Shown here piece by piece: positions 6,838 to 14,042 of a stretch of DNA of 14,042 nucleotides (positions are counted from its first letter, which is position 1; each line of letters begins with the position of its first letter). Position numbers and translations under genes: made by a program. The stretch is from positions 1-14,042 of the forward strand of contig JAHEHB010000107.1 of NCBI GenBank assembly GCA_024644775.1, in the 5' to 3' direction. The stretch is from Deltaproteobacteria bacterium (GTDB lineage: Bacteria > Desulfobacterota > Desulfobacteria > Desulfobacterales > SURF-15). Under the pieces are notes generated by a model, which saw only the letters and a program-made list of their open reading frames with translations, ran no database searches and was not told where the DNA came from.

Positions 6838-7887
6838 ATGAAAAGAAACAGATTCTGGAGGATCCTTGGAAATTTCGGTTTGGTATTGGTATTAATCGTG
6901 TCGATGCAGGTAGTGAGCGTCGATGCCGCGTCAACGGAAAAAGTCACCTGGACACTTGCCACAAACCCCGGACCGGCAGCCAATTCATGGACATTTTACC
7001 CCTATCCACGTTTTCAAAAACTGCTGGAAAAAAGATCCGGAGGACGTTTTATCCTCAAAACGAAAATGGGGTTGTATCCCCCGAAGGAGGTCATCCACGC
7101 CGTAATGGCCGGCAGGGTTGAAATGGGCTGGGAAAGAACCCCATGGCTCAGCGGTACCTTTCCCCTCTGGGATTTGGCACTCCCTTTCTTTTGGGATAAC
7201 ATATTCGAATACGAGGCCGCTCTGAACGATCCCAGAATGGTGGCGATCGATAGTAAATCCTTCGGTGAGAAAGGGTTGGTAAAAATTGCGGATATCGGCG
7301 CTGAAGCCCTTGACGGCATATTTGCTAAAAAACCGCTTACCACCTTGGACAATTTCAAAGGCCTGAAAATCAGAACAGCGGGTCTAATCCCTACACTCGC
7401 CCTGAAATTGATGGGCGCCTCACCTCTAACGATGGCCACTACGGAAATACTTGAAGCCTTGCAAAGGGGAACCGTGGACGCGATTCAAACCTCTCGCGGT
7501 TGGGGCTTGGGTTTCGGGCTGCCGGATGTGAGCACTCATGTCAGTCTCTGGAGGGTACAATCGGTATTCCCCGGCATGTTGATCGTCAACAAAAAGAAAT
7601 TTGACGCCTTGCCGCCTGATCTGCAAAAAATACTTCTGGATACCGGCCGAGAGATGCAGGGGCAAACCGCCTTTGCATCAAAGATTGAGGAGTATGAATC
7701 GGAAATCGGCGTAAAGGTCAGCCGCCTAAAATTGGTTAAGCCCGATCAGAAAGAAGTGGAAAAGGCCAGAGAGCTTGTAAAGCCCGTGATTCAAAAGTGG
7801 CTTGATCGTGCCGGTCCGCACGGCACAGAAGTCCTGTCCATCGCTGCCGAATATGCCAGTGGCGCAAAAGTGATGATGGCAAAATAA
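6838..7887 (+). CDS. dctP: TRAP transporter periplasmic solute-binding protein (DctP family)
   Basis: Periplasmic receptor that captures a small organic anion and delivers it to the DctQM membrane complex. I start it at the ATG at 6838 (349 residues), eight bases after AGGAG; the ATG at 6832 is only two bases from it. A signal peptide is clear: basic MKRNRFWR, a hydrophobic stretch of about 18 residues, and likely cleavage after VDA (about residue 31). The family core is FKGLKIRTAG with Arg179, which in DctP proteins forms a salt bridge to the ligand carboxylate. It is followed by LKLMGASPLTM and the EILEALQRGTVDAI signature. The ligand cannot be read from sequence. dctQ and dctM follow after a 222-base gap with two hairpins. 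Confidence 0.95.
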   Translation: MKRNRFWRILGNFGLVLVLIVSMQVVSVDAASTEKVTWTLATNPGPAANSWTFYPYPRFQKLLEKRSGGRFILKTKMGLYPPKEVIHAVMAGRVEMGWERTPWLSGTFPLWDLALPFFWDNIFEYEAALNDPRMVAIDSKSFGEKGLVKIADIGAEALDGIFAKKPLTTLDNFKGLKIRTAGLIPTLALKLMGASPLTMATTEILEALQRGTVDAIQTSRGWGLGFGLPDVSTHVSLWRVQSVFPGMLIVNKKKFDALPPDLQKILLDTGREMQGQTAFASKIEEYESEIGVKVSRLKLVKPDQKEVEKARELVKPVIQKWLDRAGPHGTEVLSIAAEYASGAKVMMAK

Positions 7888-7955
7888 CCGGCAAGGATTG
7901 TTGAAAAACGGCTGTAACGATTGGCCTATGGTATTCTAAGGTTTGAGTATCTCAG

Positions 7956-7975
7956 CGGGGTATCTTTCCACCCCG
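7956..7975 (+). repeat. First hairpin between dctP and dctQ
   Basis: CGGGGT (7956-7961) and ACCCCG (7970-7975) form a 6-bp stem with an 8-base loop; a flanking G-U pair may extend it. No T run follows, so it is more likely an mRNA processing or stability element than a full terminator. Confidence 0.45.
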
Positions 7976-7999
7976 TTCCATGGACTGCATTACATTCGC

Positions 8000-8041
8000 A
8001 CCGAAAGCCGTTCAAACGGTGACGTTGGGATGGCTTTCGGT
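8000..8041 (+). repeat. Second hairpin between dctP and dctQ
   Basis: ACCGAAAGCC (8000-8009) and GGCTTTCGGT (8032-8041) form a perfect 10-bp stem around a 22-base loop. It lies about 70 bases before the dctQ start. It could protect the 3-prime end of a dctP-only transcript, giving more binding protein than membrane subunits, a known arrangement in binding-protein operons. It might also be a regulator binding site. Confidence 0.5.
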
Positions 8042-8109
8042 CAATACCTCCCCTGCATAAAATAGGCTACCCCGGAGGAGTATAGATTATCGGACCAAAG
8101 GAATAGAGG

Positions 8110-8625
8110 GTGAAACAGGTTAGTACCTTCATCGAAAAAATCGCGAATTTTTTTGGCCATCTATCAGGGTGGCTGGTGCCGTTAATGATGACGCTGGTTG
8201 CTGTGGAAGTATTTATGAGATACGTGCTCCATGATCCAGCCATGGTCGCGGATGAGTTCAGCGCGTATATGCTCGTTGCGCTTTCATATTTGGGTCTCGC
8301 TTATACATGGAGGCAAGGAGGACATGTCCGGATTACATTATTGGTGAGCCGATTGCCCCCAAAAGTAGCAAGCTGGATAAGGCTAATGGTGTTAATAATG
8401 ATTTTCGTCTTCATGGTCGGAATTACCCATGCCGGATACGAAATGATCATCTATGCGCTGCAAATAGATTTGAGATCGGATACCTGGCTAACCTTCCCTT
8501 TATTTTGGCCCCAATTGACGGTTTTTATCGGTTTCTTACTGCTCACCCTGACGCTTCCGGTTGAGATTGCCCAAGTAATCGTAAAGATTCGTGCCGGTGA
8601 AAATGTAGAGAGGCAATCCAAATGA
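8110..8625 (+). CDS. dctQ: TRAP transporter small membrane subunit (DctQ family)
   Basis: Four-helix inner-membrane subunit that pairs with DctM in sodium-driven, binding-protein-dependent uptake. In 171 residues I see hydrophobic segments at about 18-38, 48-68, 92-112 and 131-152. The family motif region DEFSAYMLVALSYLGLAY, then TWRQGGHVRI, lies at the first cytoplasmic loop and second helix. The start is GTG at 8110, six bases after AAAGGAA (8097-8103). The stop overlaps the dctM start as ATGA, so the two subunits are translationally coupled. Confidence 0.93.
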   Translation: MKQVSTFIEKIANFFGHLSGWLVPLMMTLVAVEVFMRYVLHDPAMVADEFSAYMLVALSYLGLAYTWRQGGHVRITLLVSRLPPKVASWIRLMVLIMIFVFMVGITHAGYEMIIYALQIDLRSDTWLTFPLFWPQLTVFIGFLLLTLTLPVEIAQVIVKIRAGENVERQSK

Positions 8626-9917
8626 GTCTCGCCATAATGACACTTATTCTTCTTGGAGGCCTTGTTCTTCTCTTAGCGTTGGGGGTTGAAATCGCACCGG
8701 CAATGGGGATCGTGGCGGGGCTGGGATTGGTTCTTTTCGTAGGACAACCATTGGATTACTTTGCCCGAGCCGCCTTCGAAATTATGAACAACTTCACGTT
8801 TACCGCCATTCCGCTCTTCGTCTTTATGGGGGCTATCTTTTCCAACACGGGAATTATTGGTTCTCTTTTCCGTGGGGCTGAAAAAATATTCGGCAATCTG
8901 CCCGGAAGCATGGCCTCAAGCGTCATCGTTGCCAACGCCATCTTTGGAGCCATCTCAGGCTCCAGCCTGGCAGCAGTCGCCACCTTCGGCAAGATTTGCT
9001 TTCCGGAAATGAAAAAGGTGGGCTATGATATCAAGCTATCCCTGGGAGCCATCGCCATTTCCGGAACGTTGAGTGTTCTCATTCCACCCAGCGTCATCTT
9101 GATTGTTTATGCCGGCTGGCAGGATGTCTCTGTGGCCCGACTCTTCGCCGGCGGCATGATCCCCGGGATTATTCTGGCCTCTCTATTGGTTTTAACCGTC
9201 ACCATAATGGTGATACGCAACCCTAAATTAGCGCCAACCATACCCAGGGCTAACATCGAAGAAAGGGCAAAGGCCTTGTTAGAATTGTTGCCTTTTCTGG
9301 GAATCATCGCACTGGTGCTCGGCACCATCTTCGGCGGGATCATGACACCGACCGAGTCTGCGGCATTGGGCGCTCTCATCAGCCTAATTATGGCCATCAT
9401 TTATCGTCGAATGACCTTCCGAGCATTATTGAACAGCATGTGGACGGCGGTAACAATCACTTCGATGATTGCTTTTGTTCTGTTTACGGCCAGGATGTTA
9501 GGCCAGGTCTTTCAATTTATCGGGCTGACGGAGGCGTTTTCCGGTTTTATGATGGGTCTTCCCTTTAGTAAATATACGATATTGATTGCAATTTGTGTGA
9601 TGTATATCATCCTGGGATGTTTCTTTGACGCATTGTCAATGCTGGTGCTGACCCTTCCCTTTGTGGCTCCGATTATAAATGATTTAGGATTCGATAAAAT
9701 CTGGTTCGGTGTTCTTTACGTGGTGCTTGCCGAGATTGGCCTGGTGACACCGCCCTATGGCCTCAACCTTTTTGTCCTAAACGGCGTTGTGCCTGAATAC
9801 GAGATAACCACCATCTTTATGGGCACGCTTCCCTTTCTGATTCCAGCGATTATTCTAATCGTGCTGTTGGCACTTTTCCCGCAGCTTGTCTTATGGTTCC
9901 CCAGTGTTATTTACTGA
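8622..9917 (+). CDS. dctM: TRAP transporter large membrane subunit (DctM family)
   Basis: Transport channel of the TRAP system, an inner-membrane protein of the ion transporter superfamily; it moves solute with sodium from the DctP receptor. 431 residues is the usual length. Many hydrophobic helices are visible, with the family hallmark NAIFGAISGSSLAAVATFGK near residues 106-125, then PEMKKVGYD and SGTLSVLIPPSVILIVYA. The C-terminal half repeats the pattern with TPTESAALGA and a second substrate-loop region ending GLVTPPYGLNLF. It overlaps dctQ by four bases (ATGA). It is the last gene of the operon: the next genes are convergent. No strong terminator is visible after it. Confidence 0.96.
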   Translation: MSLAIMTLILLGGLVLLLALGVEIAPAMGIVAGLGLVLFVGQPLDYFARAAFEIMNNFTFTAIPLFVFMGAIFSNTGIIGSLFRGAEKIFGNLPGSMASSVIVANAIFGAISGSSLAAVATFGKICFPEMKKVGYDIKLSLGAIAISGTLSVLIPPSVILIVYAGWQDVSVARLFAGGMIPGIILASLLVLTVTIMVIRNPKLAPTIPRANIEERAKALLELLPFLGIIALVLGTIFGGIMTPTESAALGALISLIMAIIYRRMTFRALLNSMWTAVTITSMIAFVLFTARMLGQVFQFIGLTEAFSGFMMGLPFSKYTILIAICVMYIILGCFFDALSMLVLTLPFVAPIINDLGFDKIWFGVLYVVLAEIGLVTPPYGLNLFVLNGVVPEYEITTIFMGTLPFLIPAIILIVLLALFPQLVLWFPSVIY

Positions 9918-10117
9918 AAACTAGGTTGAGCGGTTCAAGGTTCCGGGTTGAAAAACCCTTAACAAGTCGAATGAAACTACACCAAAATGGCACGGTTTCT
10001 TGACGATTAAACTGGCCGCGTCACCAGCCAATGGTGGTTCTGACACCCGAAACCTGACACCCATTCCGAGTAAAAAAACCACAAAAATGGGAATACATAC
10101 TAAAACCTTATTACGGG
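9918..10117. other. Convergent gap with short degenerate repeats
   Basis: 200 bases between two converging genes. It holds a weak GGGTT-GAAA-AACCC hairpin (9945-9958) and two copies of CTGACACCC (10040-10048 and 10054-10062). A minus-strand frame through it has no family resemblance. I see no clear bidirectional terminator. Confidence 0.4.
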
Positions 10118-11359
10118 TCAAGCGCCAGCGTATTCATCAATCATCTGAATGGCCTGTTTCGGACAGATATCGATGCATGTGTGGCAGCCCTGACAGAGCT
10201 CAGAGCTGATTTCAGCGGTAGCATCCGTTAGGATGATTGCATCGCATTGTCCAACCTCCACGCAAAGACCGCAGCCGTTGCATTTTTCCGGATCCACTTG
10301 TGCATATCCCGCCCATACCGTCAAATCCGACGCCGGTGCGATTTCCTTGATGAGGAGATCCCGGATATCCTTTGCGTTTTTGAATCCCATCTTGTCCATG
10401 TAGTCCTTCAAGGATTTCATCCATTTTTCCAGGAAACCAAACCCGCTGATCATCGTCTTCGTGCACACGCCGATCGTATCGGCCCCGCACATCATCATTT
10501 CTACGGCATCTTTCATCGAGGAAATTCCCCCCGTTCCGATGATATGGGGGGCTGATCCCACCAGATTTCGGATTTCATAAACGTCCCGCAGAGAGAGTGG
10601 CTTGATCCAAGGCCCGGAGAGGCACCCCATGGTGTTCTCACCTTGAAGGGGGTAAATGGACTTTTTGTAGTTCCAGATATCGATAGGGGGAATTCCCAGG
10701 CGATTGGCCACATCGCAAACAGCATTCGCCCCGGCACCATAGGCTGCTTTGGCGACCTGGGCGATCCGGCCTCCTTCCGGTGTGATTTTCGCAATGATCG
10801 GCAGATCAGTGACTTCCCGGGTTTTCTCCACGACCTCGCGAACGGCATCGGCGTCTTGGCCCATGCTCGCGCCCGAGGAGGGTCGATCCTCTTCGCTTTC
10901 TTGGCTGTGCACATCCACGTTGAAAGACATGTTCGGACAACAAAAGTTCAATTCGAGAATCTGTGCACCCGCGGCCTCAAAGCCCCGGGCACTCTCCTGC
11001 CAACCCTCTAAACCTTCTTCAACATAGGAGTAGTTGGCAATAACGACCAATTCCCTGGTTTTCTTCCTTGCCGCTTCCACCAGGCGAAGACCATTTTCAT
11101 AATCCAAGCGGTATTCCGCGGTAAAGGTGTGAAGCTTCTCCTTTTTTAACCAGCGGTAACGGGGCTGATAATTGATGTAAGGATATGGGTTAAATGCCTG
11201 TTTTATGGAGGCGGCTCCCCATCCGTGTTTTTCAGCAAGCTCTATCTGATCGACTCTTTTGACGGTGGGACCGGACGCGACAATAAAAGGGTTTTTTAAT
11301 TCAACATCGCCGATTTGTACCGGCAGATGGAAAAGATCGTCTTTGTTAGAAGTATTCAT
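10118..11359 (-). CDS. PreA-like FMN dehydrogenase with C-terminal 2[4Fe-4S] domain
   Basis: Resembles the PreA half of NAD-dependent dihydropyrimidine dehydrogenase and class 1B dihydroorotate dehydrogenase: an FMN TIM barrel joined to a ferredoxin domain. From the ATG at 11359 (413 aa; GGAGG five bases upstream) the barrel shows KNPFIVASGP near the N-terminus, LELNFCCPN (about 135-143), PIIAKITPEGG (187-197) and the FMN-phosphate loop IIGTGGISS (273-281). The C-terminus carries Cys360, 363, 366, 372 and Cys389, 392, 395, 399. The second set is a normal CX2CX2CX3CP, but the first has five residues before its last Cys (CX2CX2CX5C). No PreT-like partner is adjacent. It lies 36 bases after the Gfo/Idh gene in one operon. 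Reduction or oxidation of a cyclic substrate is inferred; the substrate is unknown. Confidence 0.85.
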   Translation of the reverse strand: MNTSNKDDLFHLPVQIGDVELKNPFIVASGPTVKRVDQIELAEKHGWGAASIKQAFNPYPYINYQPRYRWLKKEKLHTFTAEYRLDYENGLRLVEAARKKTRELVVIANYSYVEEGLEGWQESARGFEAAGAQILELNFCCPNMSFNVDVHSQESEEDRPSSGASMGQDADAVREVVEKTREVTDLPIIAKITPEGGRIAQVAKAAYGAGANAVCDVANRLGIPPIDIWNYKKSIYPLQGENTMGCLSGPWIKPLSLRDVYEIRNLVGSAPHIIGTGGISSMKDAVEMMMCGADTIGVCTKTMISGFGFLEKWMKSLKDYMDKMGFKNAKDIRDLLIKEIAPASDLTVWAGYAQVDPEKCNGCGLCVEVGQCDAIILTDATAEISSELCQGCHTCIDICPKQAIQMIDEYAGA

Positions 11360-11395
11360 GGTTCCCTCCAAAGTATGTTTATACGGTTTTGGGTC

Positions 11396-12586
11396 TCACT
11401 CCAGCGAGACTCTCCGCCCTTCCTCACATGAAACATAGCCGGCATAGAGCACCTCGACGAGTTGCTTGGCCAAATCCAAGCCGGTGAGCGGTTGCCGGTC
11501 AAAAGCGATCGATTCCATAAAATCTTGGATTTCGTGAGGATATCCCAGAGTCCATTCCTCGTCCGGGTTGGGGAAAGAAAGACCGGCCTTGGTTTCCTGC
11601 TTTTCGTTGAAATATACGTCTTCAACGGGGGTGGGATCCACGGTGTAAAACTGACAGTTTCGAACCGGACAGAGGTCGAATTTGACCCGGGAATTCGACA
11701 AACGGATGTCCATGTTGGATTCCATCCCACCCAACAGGTTGTCTGCGCCGAAGAATATGCCCTTGGTCCCGTCTGTGAAGGTTACCGTGAGCTGGGACCA
11801 GGTTTCCACATCGTGCCACCCCGTGACCAGCGGGCTGTTTTGGGTATGGGTAAACGCTTCGGTTTTGGTGAGATCGGTGGCATCCGCCCAGACCTCTTTG
11901 GCTAGTATGGGGCGACCGTACTTTTTCTCTCCCTCATACCGCTTGAGGAAAAGCCCTGAGGCGATGGGGTGTGCGCCCAAGCGGGCCATGGCGCCTCCAC
12001 CGGCATGTCGCCAGTATTTGGCATATTCAGCGTGAGATCCGCTGTGGGATTCATCCCCCCTTATCTCCAGAATGCTCCCGGAAACAAAACACTTTTCGAT
12101 AAGCTCCAGGCCTTTTCTGAAAGCCGGGGCGTGGATCCAGTTTTCGGCGTAGCAGAATTTCACCGGGTGGGCAGTCATAACTTCAGAAACCGTTTTCAGG
12201 TCTTCTTGAACTTTCTCAAGCATCTTTTTCTTCGGTACCGCTCCAACATTTTCCTCCGACTCGCCCTGGCCGAAATAACCGGTTAACGGTTTCTCGCAAA
12301 TGATATGTTTATCGGCCTGGGCAGCTTCAAGGACCATGGGCAGATGAAGGGCATTGGGGACGACCAGATCGATCACCTGGATGGATGGATCATCCAAGAT
12401 ATAGCGGTAATCATCATAGAAACGAGGAACATTATGTTTTTTGGCCAGATTTTCCGCCCGGGTCTTTGTTTTGCCCGCAATGGCTGCCACCTCCACCGGT
12501 ACGCCCGCAACCTGGCGGTAGGAGCGAAGATGGAACGCGGCAGCAAATCCGGCTCCTACAATCCCGATCTTCAATGGTTGGTTCAT
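11396..12586 (-). CDS. Gfo/Idh/MocA family NAD(P)-dependent oxidoreductase
   Basis: Cytoplasmic dehydrogenase of the glucose-fructose oxidoreductase / inositol dehydrogenase family, which usually oxidises or reduces hydroxyl groups of sugars, cyclitols or related compounds. The N-terminal Rossmann motif is GIVGAGFAAAFH (residues 8-19); the family motif EKP is at 98-100 (CEKPLTG). The second domain has AENWIHAPAFRKG and GGGAMARLGAHP with His206 in the expected active-site region. At 396 residues it is a little longer than the common 330-380, with an insertion rich in Lys and Glu around 105-125. The start is ATG, ten bases after GAAAGG. The PreA-like gene follows 36 bases later, so one transcript is likely. 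The substrate is unknown; the TRAP transporter converging on this operon may supply it. Confidence 0.9.
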   Translation of the reverse strand: MNQPLKIGIVGAGFAAAFHLRSYRQVAGVPVEVAAIAGKTKTRAENLAKKHNVPRFYDDYRYILDDPSIQVIDLVVPNALHLPMVLEAAQADKHIICEKPLTGYFGQGESEENVGAVPKKKMLEKVQEDLKTVSEVMTAHPVKFCYAENWIHAPAFRKGLELIEKCFVSGSILEIRGDESHSGSHAEYAKYWRHAGGGAMARLGAHPIASGLFLKRYEGEKKYGRPILAKEVWADATDLTKTEAFTHTQNSPLVTGWHDVETWSQLTVTFTDGTKGIFFGADNLLGGMESNMDIRLSNSRVKFDLCPVRNCQFYTVDPTPVEDVYFNEKQETKAGLSFPNPDEEWTLGYPHEIQDFMESIAFDRQPLTGLDLAKQLVEVLYAGYVSCEEGRRVSLE

Positions 12587-12649
12587 ACAGTATTTACCTT
12601 TCTTTTATGGAATATCTTACCGCAAACAAGTGTGCTATAAGAATATATT

Positions 12650-12678
12650 ACGCTATCCCCGCCCTCGGATTTTGTCAA
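12650..12678 (-). promoter_or_regulatory. Possible promoter of the Gfo/Idh - PreA-like operon
   Basis: On the minus strand TTGACA (12678-12673) is a perfect -35 box, but after 17 bases the -10 position reads TAGCGT (12655-12650), a poor match. It may need an activator, or the real promoter may lie nearer the gene. It is the only minus-strand pair of note in the gap. Confidence 0.3.
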
Positions 12679-12763
12679 GGACGATGACCTTCGAAATCAG
12701 GGTCACATCATGTAAACACGCATATACCTGGATTTACTTACATTCGATTATTTTTCGGAATTA

Positions 12764-12915
12764 AGGAATAGATTCACTTTTTATTTTAGCCAAATTGAGG
12801 TTTAATTGGACAGGATTTACCGGATTTTGAGGATTTTGTTTTGTCTTTAAAAAGAATATCGATAATATCCTGTTTATCCTGTCAACCAAACAAAATACAA
12901 AATGAATCTATTCCT
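12764..12915. repeat. 152-bp imperfect palindrome with 24-bp terminal arms
   Basis: The outer arms are 12764-12787 and 12892-12915: the outermost 13 bases (AGGAATAGATTCA / TGAATCTATTCCT) match perfectly and the next 11 with two mismatches. Inside, GACAGGAT (12809-12816) is inverted at 12876-12883, with further GGAT/ATCC units. The right arm ends one base from the stop codon of the MttB-family gene. It could be a non-coding mobile repeat (MITE-like), a dispersed GGAT/ATCC repeat as found in many deltaproteobacteria, or a hairpin that ends or stabilises the MttB transcript. No target-site duplication is obvious. With its flanks it accounts for most of the 330-base gap 12587-12916, where no coding frame is credible. 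Confidence 0.65.
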
Positions 12916-12916
12916 C

Positions 12917-14042
12917 CTACGATACCTGTTTTAGAAACCGATTGACCATCGCATCCAGCGTGTTTATCTGATCCTCCGTGAGTCCTTTTTTAACAGTATT
13001 TTCCATCAGTTCCTTTGACTTTTCTTCCGCCCTTTCTGCAAGTGATCGGCTCCCTGTTTTCTCCCAGTGCTCTCGAGTCTGCCGAAAAAGGATCTTAGGG
13101 TCAAAGAACTCAGTTCGAAAATATGTGGCGGTATGCATCTGATCAAGAAACGAGTTTGAGATTCCAACCTCGCGTGTGACCTCTACGGCTAACGTATCCT
13201 CAGTAAACTCAATGCCTCTCAGATAGCGCTTTACGTACGAAATGATTTCATCATCGATAACCGCCTGTGCGGGCGAAAATGTCATTTCAGATTCCAACTG
13301 ACCTACTGCCCAGATATTGGAAACCCCGCTTTGTAAGTGACTAAAAAAGCCACACATCTTTTCCAAAGCCGCTTGAGAATCCGGACACATGGACTCGGTA
13401 GACACCCAGCTACCCGACGGCAGGTTATAGTATCTTCCCATGATACCGGCAATCCGGGCGAACAGATGATTCTCGGGAGCGCCGGTTACCGCGATACTCG
13501 TTTTCATATCAAAGATATGGGCAAGACCCAGATTAAATACACAGGGACGACCGGGTTCAAGAAGCTGGTTGATGACAATCCCGGCAAGAATTTCAGCGGT
13601 TCCCACCGCAGAGGCACCAGCCAGAGTTACCGGACCAGACACACCTGCCATGGGTTCACCGTTAACCGTCGCAGGAATTCCATGACCCGCAGAATGCTTA
13701 AAAATTTCAAGCGCAAGGTTCGTCCAGCGGAGTGGACCATGGGCCGTAAATCCCACACTAAACCAGGGATAGTCGCCCACCACATGTTTCATCTCCATCA
13801 TCATATCCGAACCCTGCGGTGTGAAACATAAGACGCGAATATGTTTTTTTGAGTTTTCAGCGATGGTTCGAAGCCCCACGACATCGCGAGCCCGGGGGGG
13901 AACATCGTCCAGCGCCAGGCCAAACACGCCGTCAACGTTTTCCAGTTGATCGAGCAATCGTGCGACTCTTGCCATATCGTTTCTTGTAAACGGTCTTATC
14001 CCATTGTCTTCAAACATTTTTAAACCCGGAACAGACCAGATG
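12917..14042 (-). CDS. MttB-family (trimethylamine methyltransferase-like) protein, N-terminus outside window
   Basis: Corrinoid-dependent methyltransferase family: members move a methyl group from a quaternary or tertiary amine (trimethylamine, glycine betaine and others) to a cognate corrinoid protein. The frame stays open to the right edge and reads WSVPG just before the first internal Met (14017), so the true start lies outside; about 375 of an expected 470-490 residues are visible. Family stretches are clear: GPVTLAGA, PENHLFARIAG, PDSQAALEK, the VGISNSFLDQMHTATYFRTE block, and the C-terminal EHWEKTG plus ARAEEKSKELM-like end. No in-frame TAG interrupts the visible part, so it is a non-pyrrolysine homologue like the glycine betaine enzyme MtgB. 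It ends at TAG (12917-12919). No corrinoid protein gene is in view; the substrate is unknown. Confidence 0.9.
   Translation of the reverse strand, partial: IWSVPGLKMFEDNGIRPFTRNDMARVARLLDQLENVDGVFGLALDDVPPRARDVVGLRTIAENSKKHIRVLCFTPQGSDMMMEMKHVVGDYPWFSVGFTAHGPLRWTNLALEIFKHSAGHGIPATVNGEPMAGVSGPVTLAGASAVGTAEILAGIVINQLLEPGRPCVFNLGLAHIFDMKTSIAVTGAPENHLFARIAGIMGRYYNLPSGSWVSTESMCPDSQAALEKMCGFFSHLQSGVSNIWAVGQLESEMTFSPAQAVIDDEIISYVKRYLRGIEFTEDTLAVEVTREVGISNSFLDQMHTATYFRTEFFDPKILFRQTREHWEKTGSRSLAERAEEKSKELMENTVKKGLTEDQINTLDAMVNRFLKQVS

Noticed and set aside
9945..9960. GGGTT-GAAA-AACCC hairpin as terminator of dctM
   Set aside because: The stem is only five pairs and no T run follows on the plus strand.
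9921..10121. 66-codon minus-strand frame with a hydrophobic N-terminus, overlapping the stop of the PreA-like gene
   Set aside because: It starts with TTG, has no recognisable family, and runs through short degenerate repeats; the hydrophobic start looks like chance.
11360..11371. TTG start four codons upstream for the PreA-like gene
   Set aside because: The TTG overlaps the ribosome binding site GGAGG that serves the ATG at 11359.
12908..12919. Amber stop of the MttB-family gene as a pyrrolysine codon
   Set aside because: It lies at the normal C-terminal end of the family, not at the internal pyrrolysine position, and a second TAG follows two codons later.

Overview
The window looks like a chromosomal fragment of an anaerobic deltaproteobacterium (Desulfobacterota, probably Desulfobacterales-like). 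This is an inference from gene content: a branched-chain-type ABC transporter ATPase coupled to an acyl-CoA ligase, a TRAP transporter beside a ferredoxin-fused flavin dehydrogenase, a non-pyrrolysine MttB-family methyltransferase, and a small PTS phosphorelay with no sugar permease in view. Base composition is moderate, genes are densely packed, and several starts are TTG or GTG. No 16S rRNA or taxonomic marker gene is present.

Layout. (1) 1-2444, minus strand: a LivG-type ABC ATPase overlaps by 17 bases the start of a long-chain acyl-CoA ligase that runs off the left edge. (2) 2445-2911: a divergent intergenic region with one promoter for each side and a perfect 9-bp inverted repeat over the -35 box of the rightward promoter. 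(3) 2912-5988, plus strand: HPr (ptsH), enzyme I (ptsI) and SmpB form a tight operon. It is followed by the tmRNA gene (ssrA) with its own strong promoter; the tag reads ADDYNYALAA. (4) 5987-6424: a hairpin beginning at the very CCA end of ssrA, then a small stand-alone GIY-YIG nuclease gene. This is the most element-like part of the window. (5) 6726-9917, plus strand: a near-consensus sigma-70 promoter followed by a complete TRAP transporter (dctP, dctQ, dctM), with two hairpins between dctP and dctQ. (6) 10118-12586, minus strand and convergent with the TRAP genes: a PreA-like FMN dehydrogenase with a C-terminal two-cluster ferredoxin domain, and a Gfo/Idh/MocA oxidoreductase. (7) 12764-12915: a 152-bp imperfect palindrome. 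(8) 12917 to the right edge, minus strand: an MttB-family methyltransferase whose N-terminus lies outside the window.

How the genes may work together. The ptsH-ptsI pair probably forms a PEP-dependent phosphorelay whose acceptor is elsewhere. SmpB and tmRNA together form the trans-translation ribosome rescue system. The TRAP transporter probably imports a small organic anion, and the two convergent oxidoreductases are candidates for its metabolism, but no substrate can be read from the sequence. The ligase/ABC ATPase pair fits uptake and CoA-activation of an organic acid. The MttB homologue suggests use of a methylated amine, with no in-frame amber codon in the visible part.

No CRISPR array, insertion sequence transposase, tRNA or rRNA gene was seen. 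The best candidates for something little described are the tmRNA-abutting GIY-YIG unit, the 152-bp palindrome, and the operator-like repeat over the ptsH promoter.
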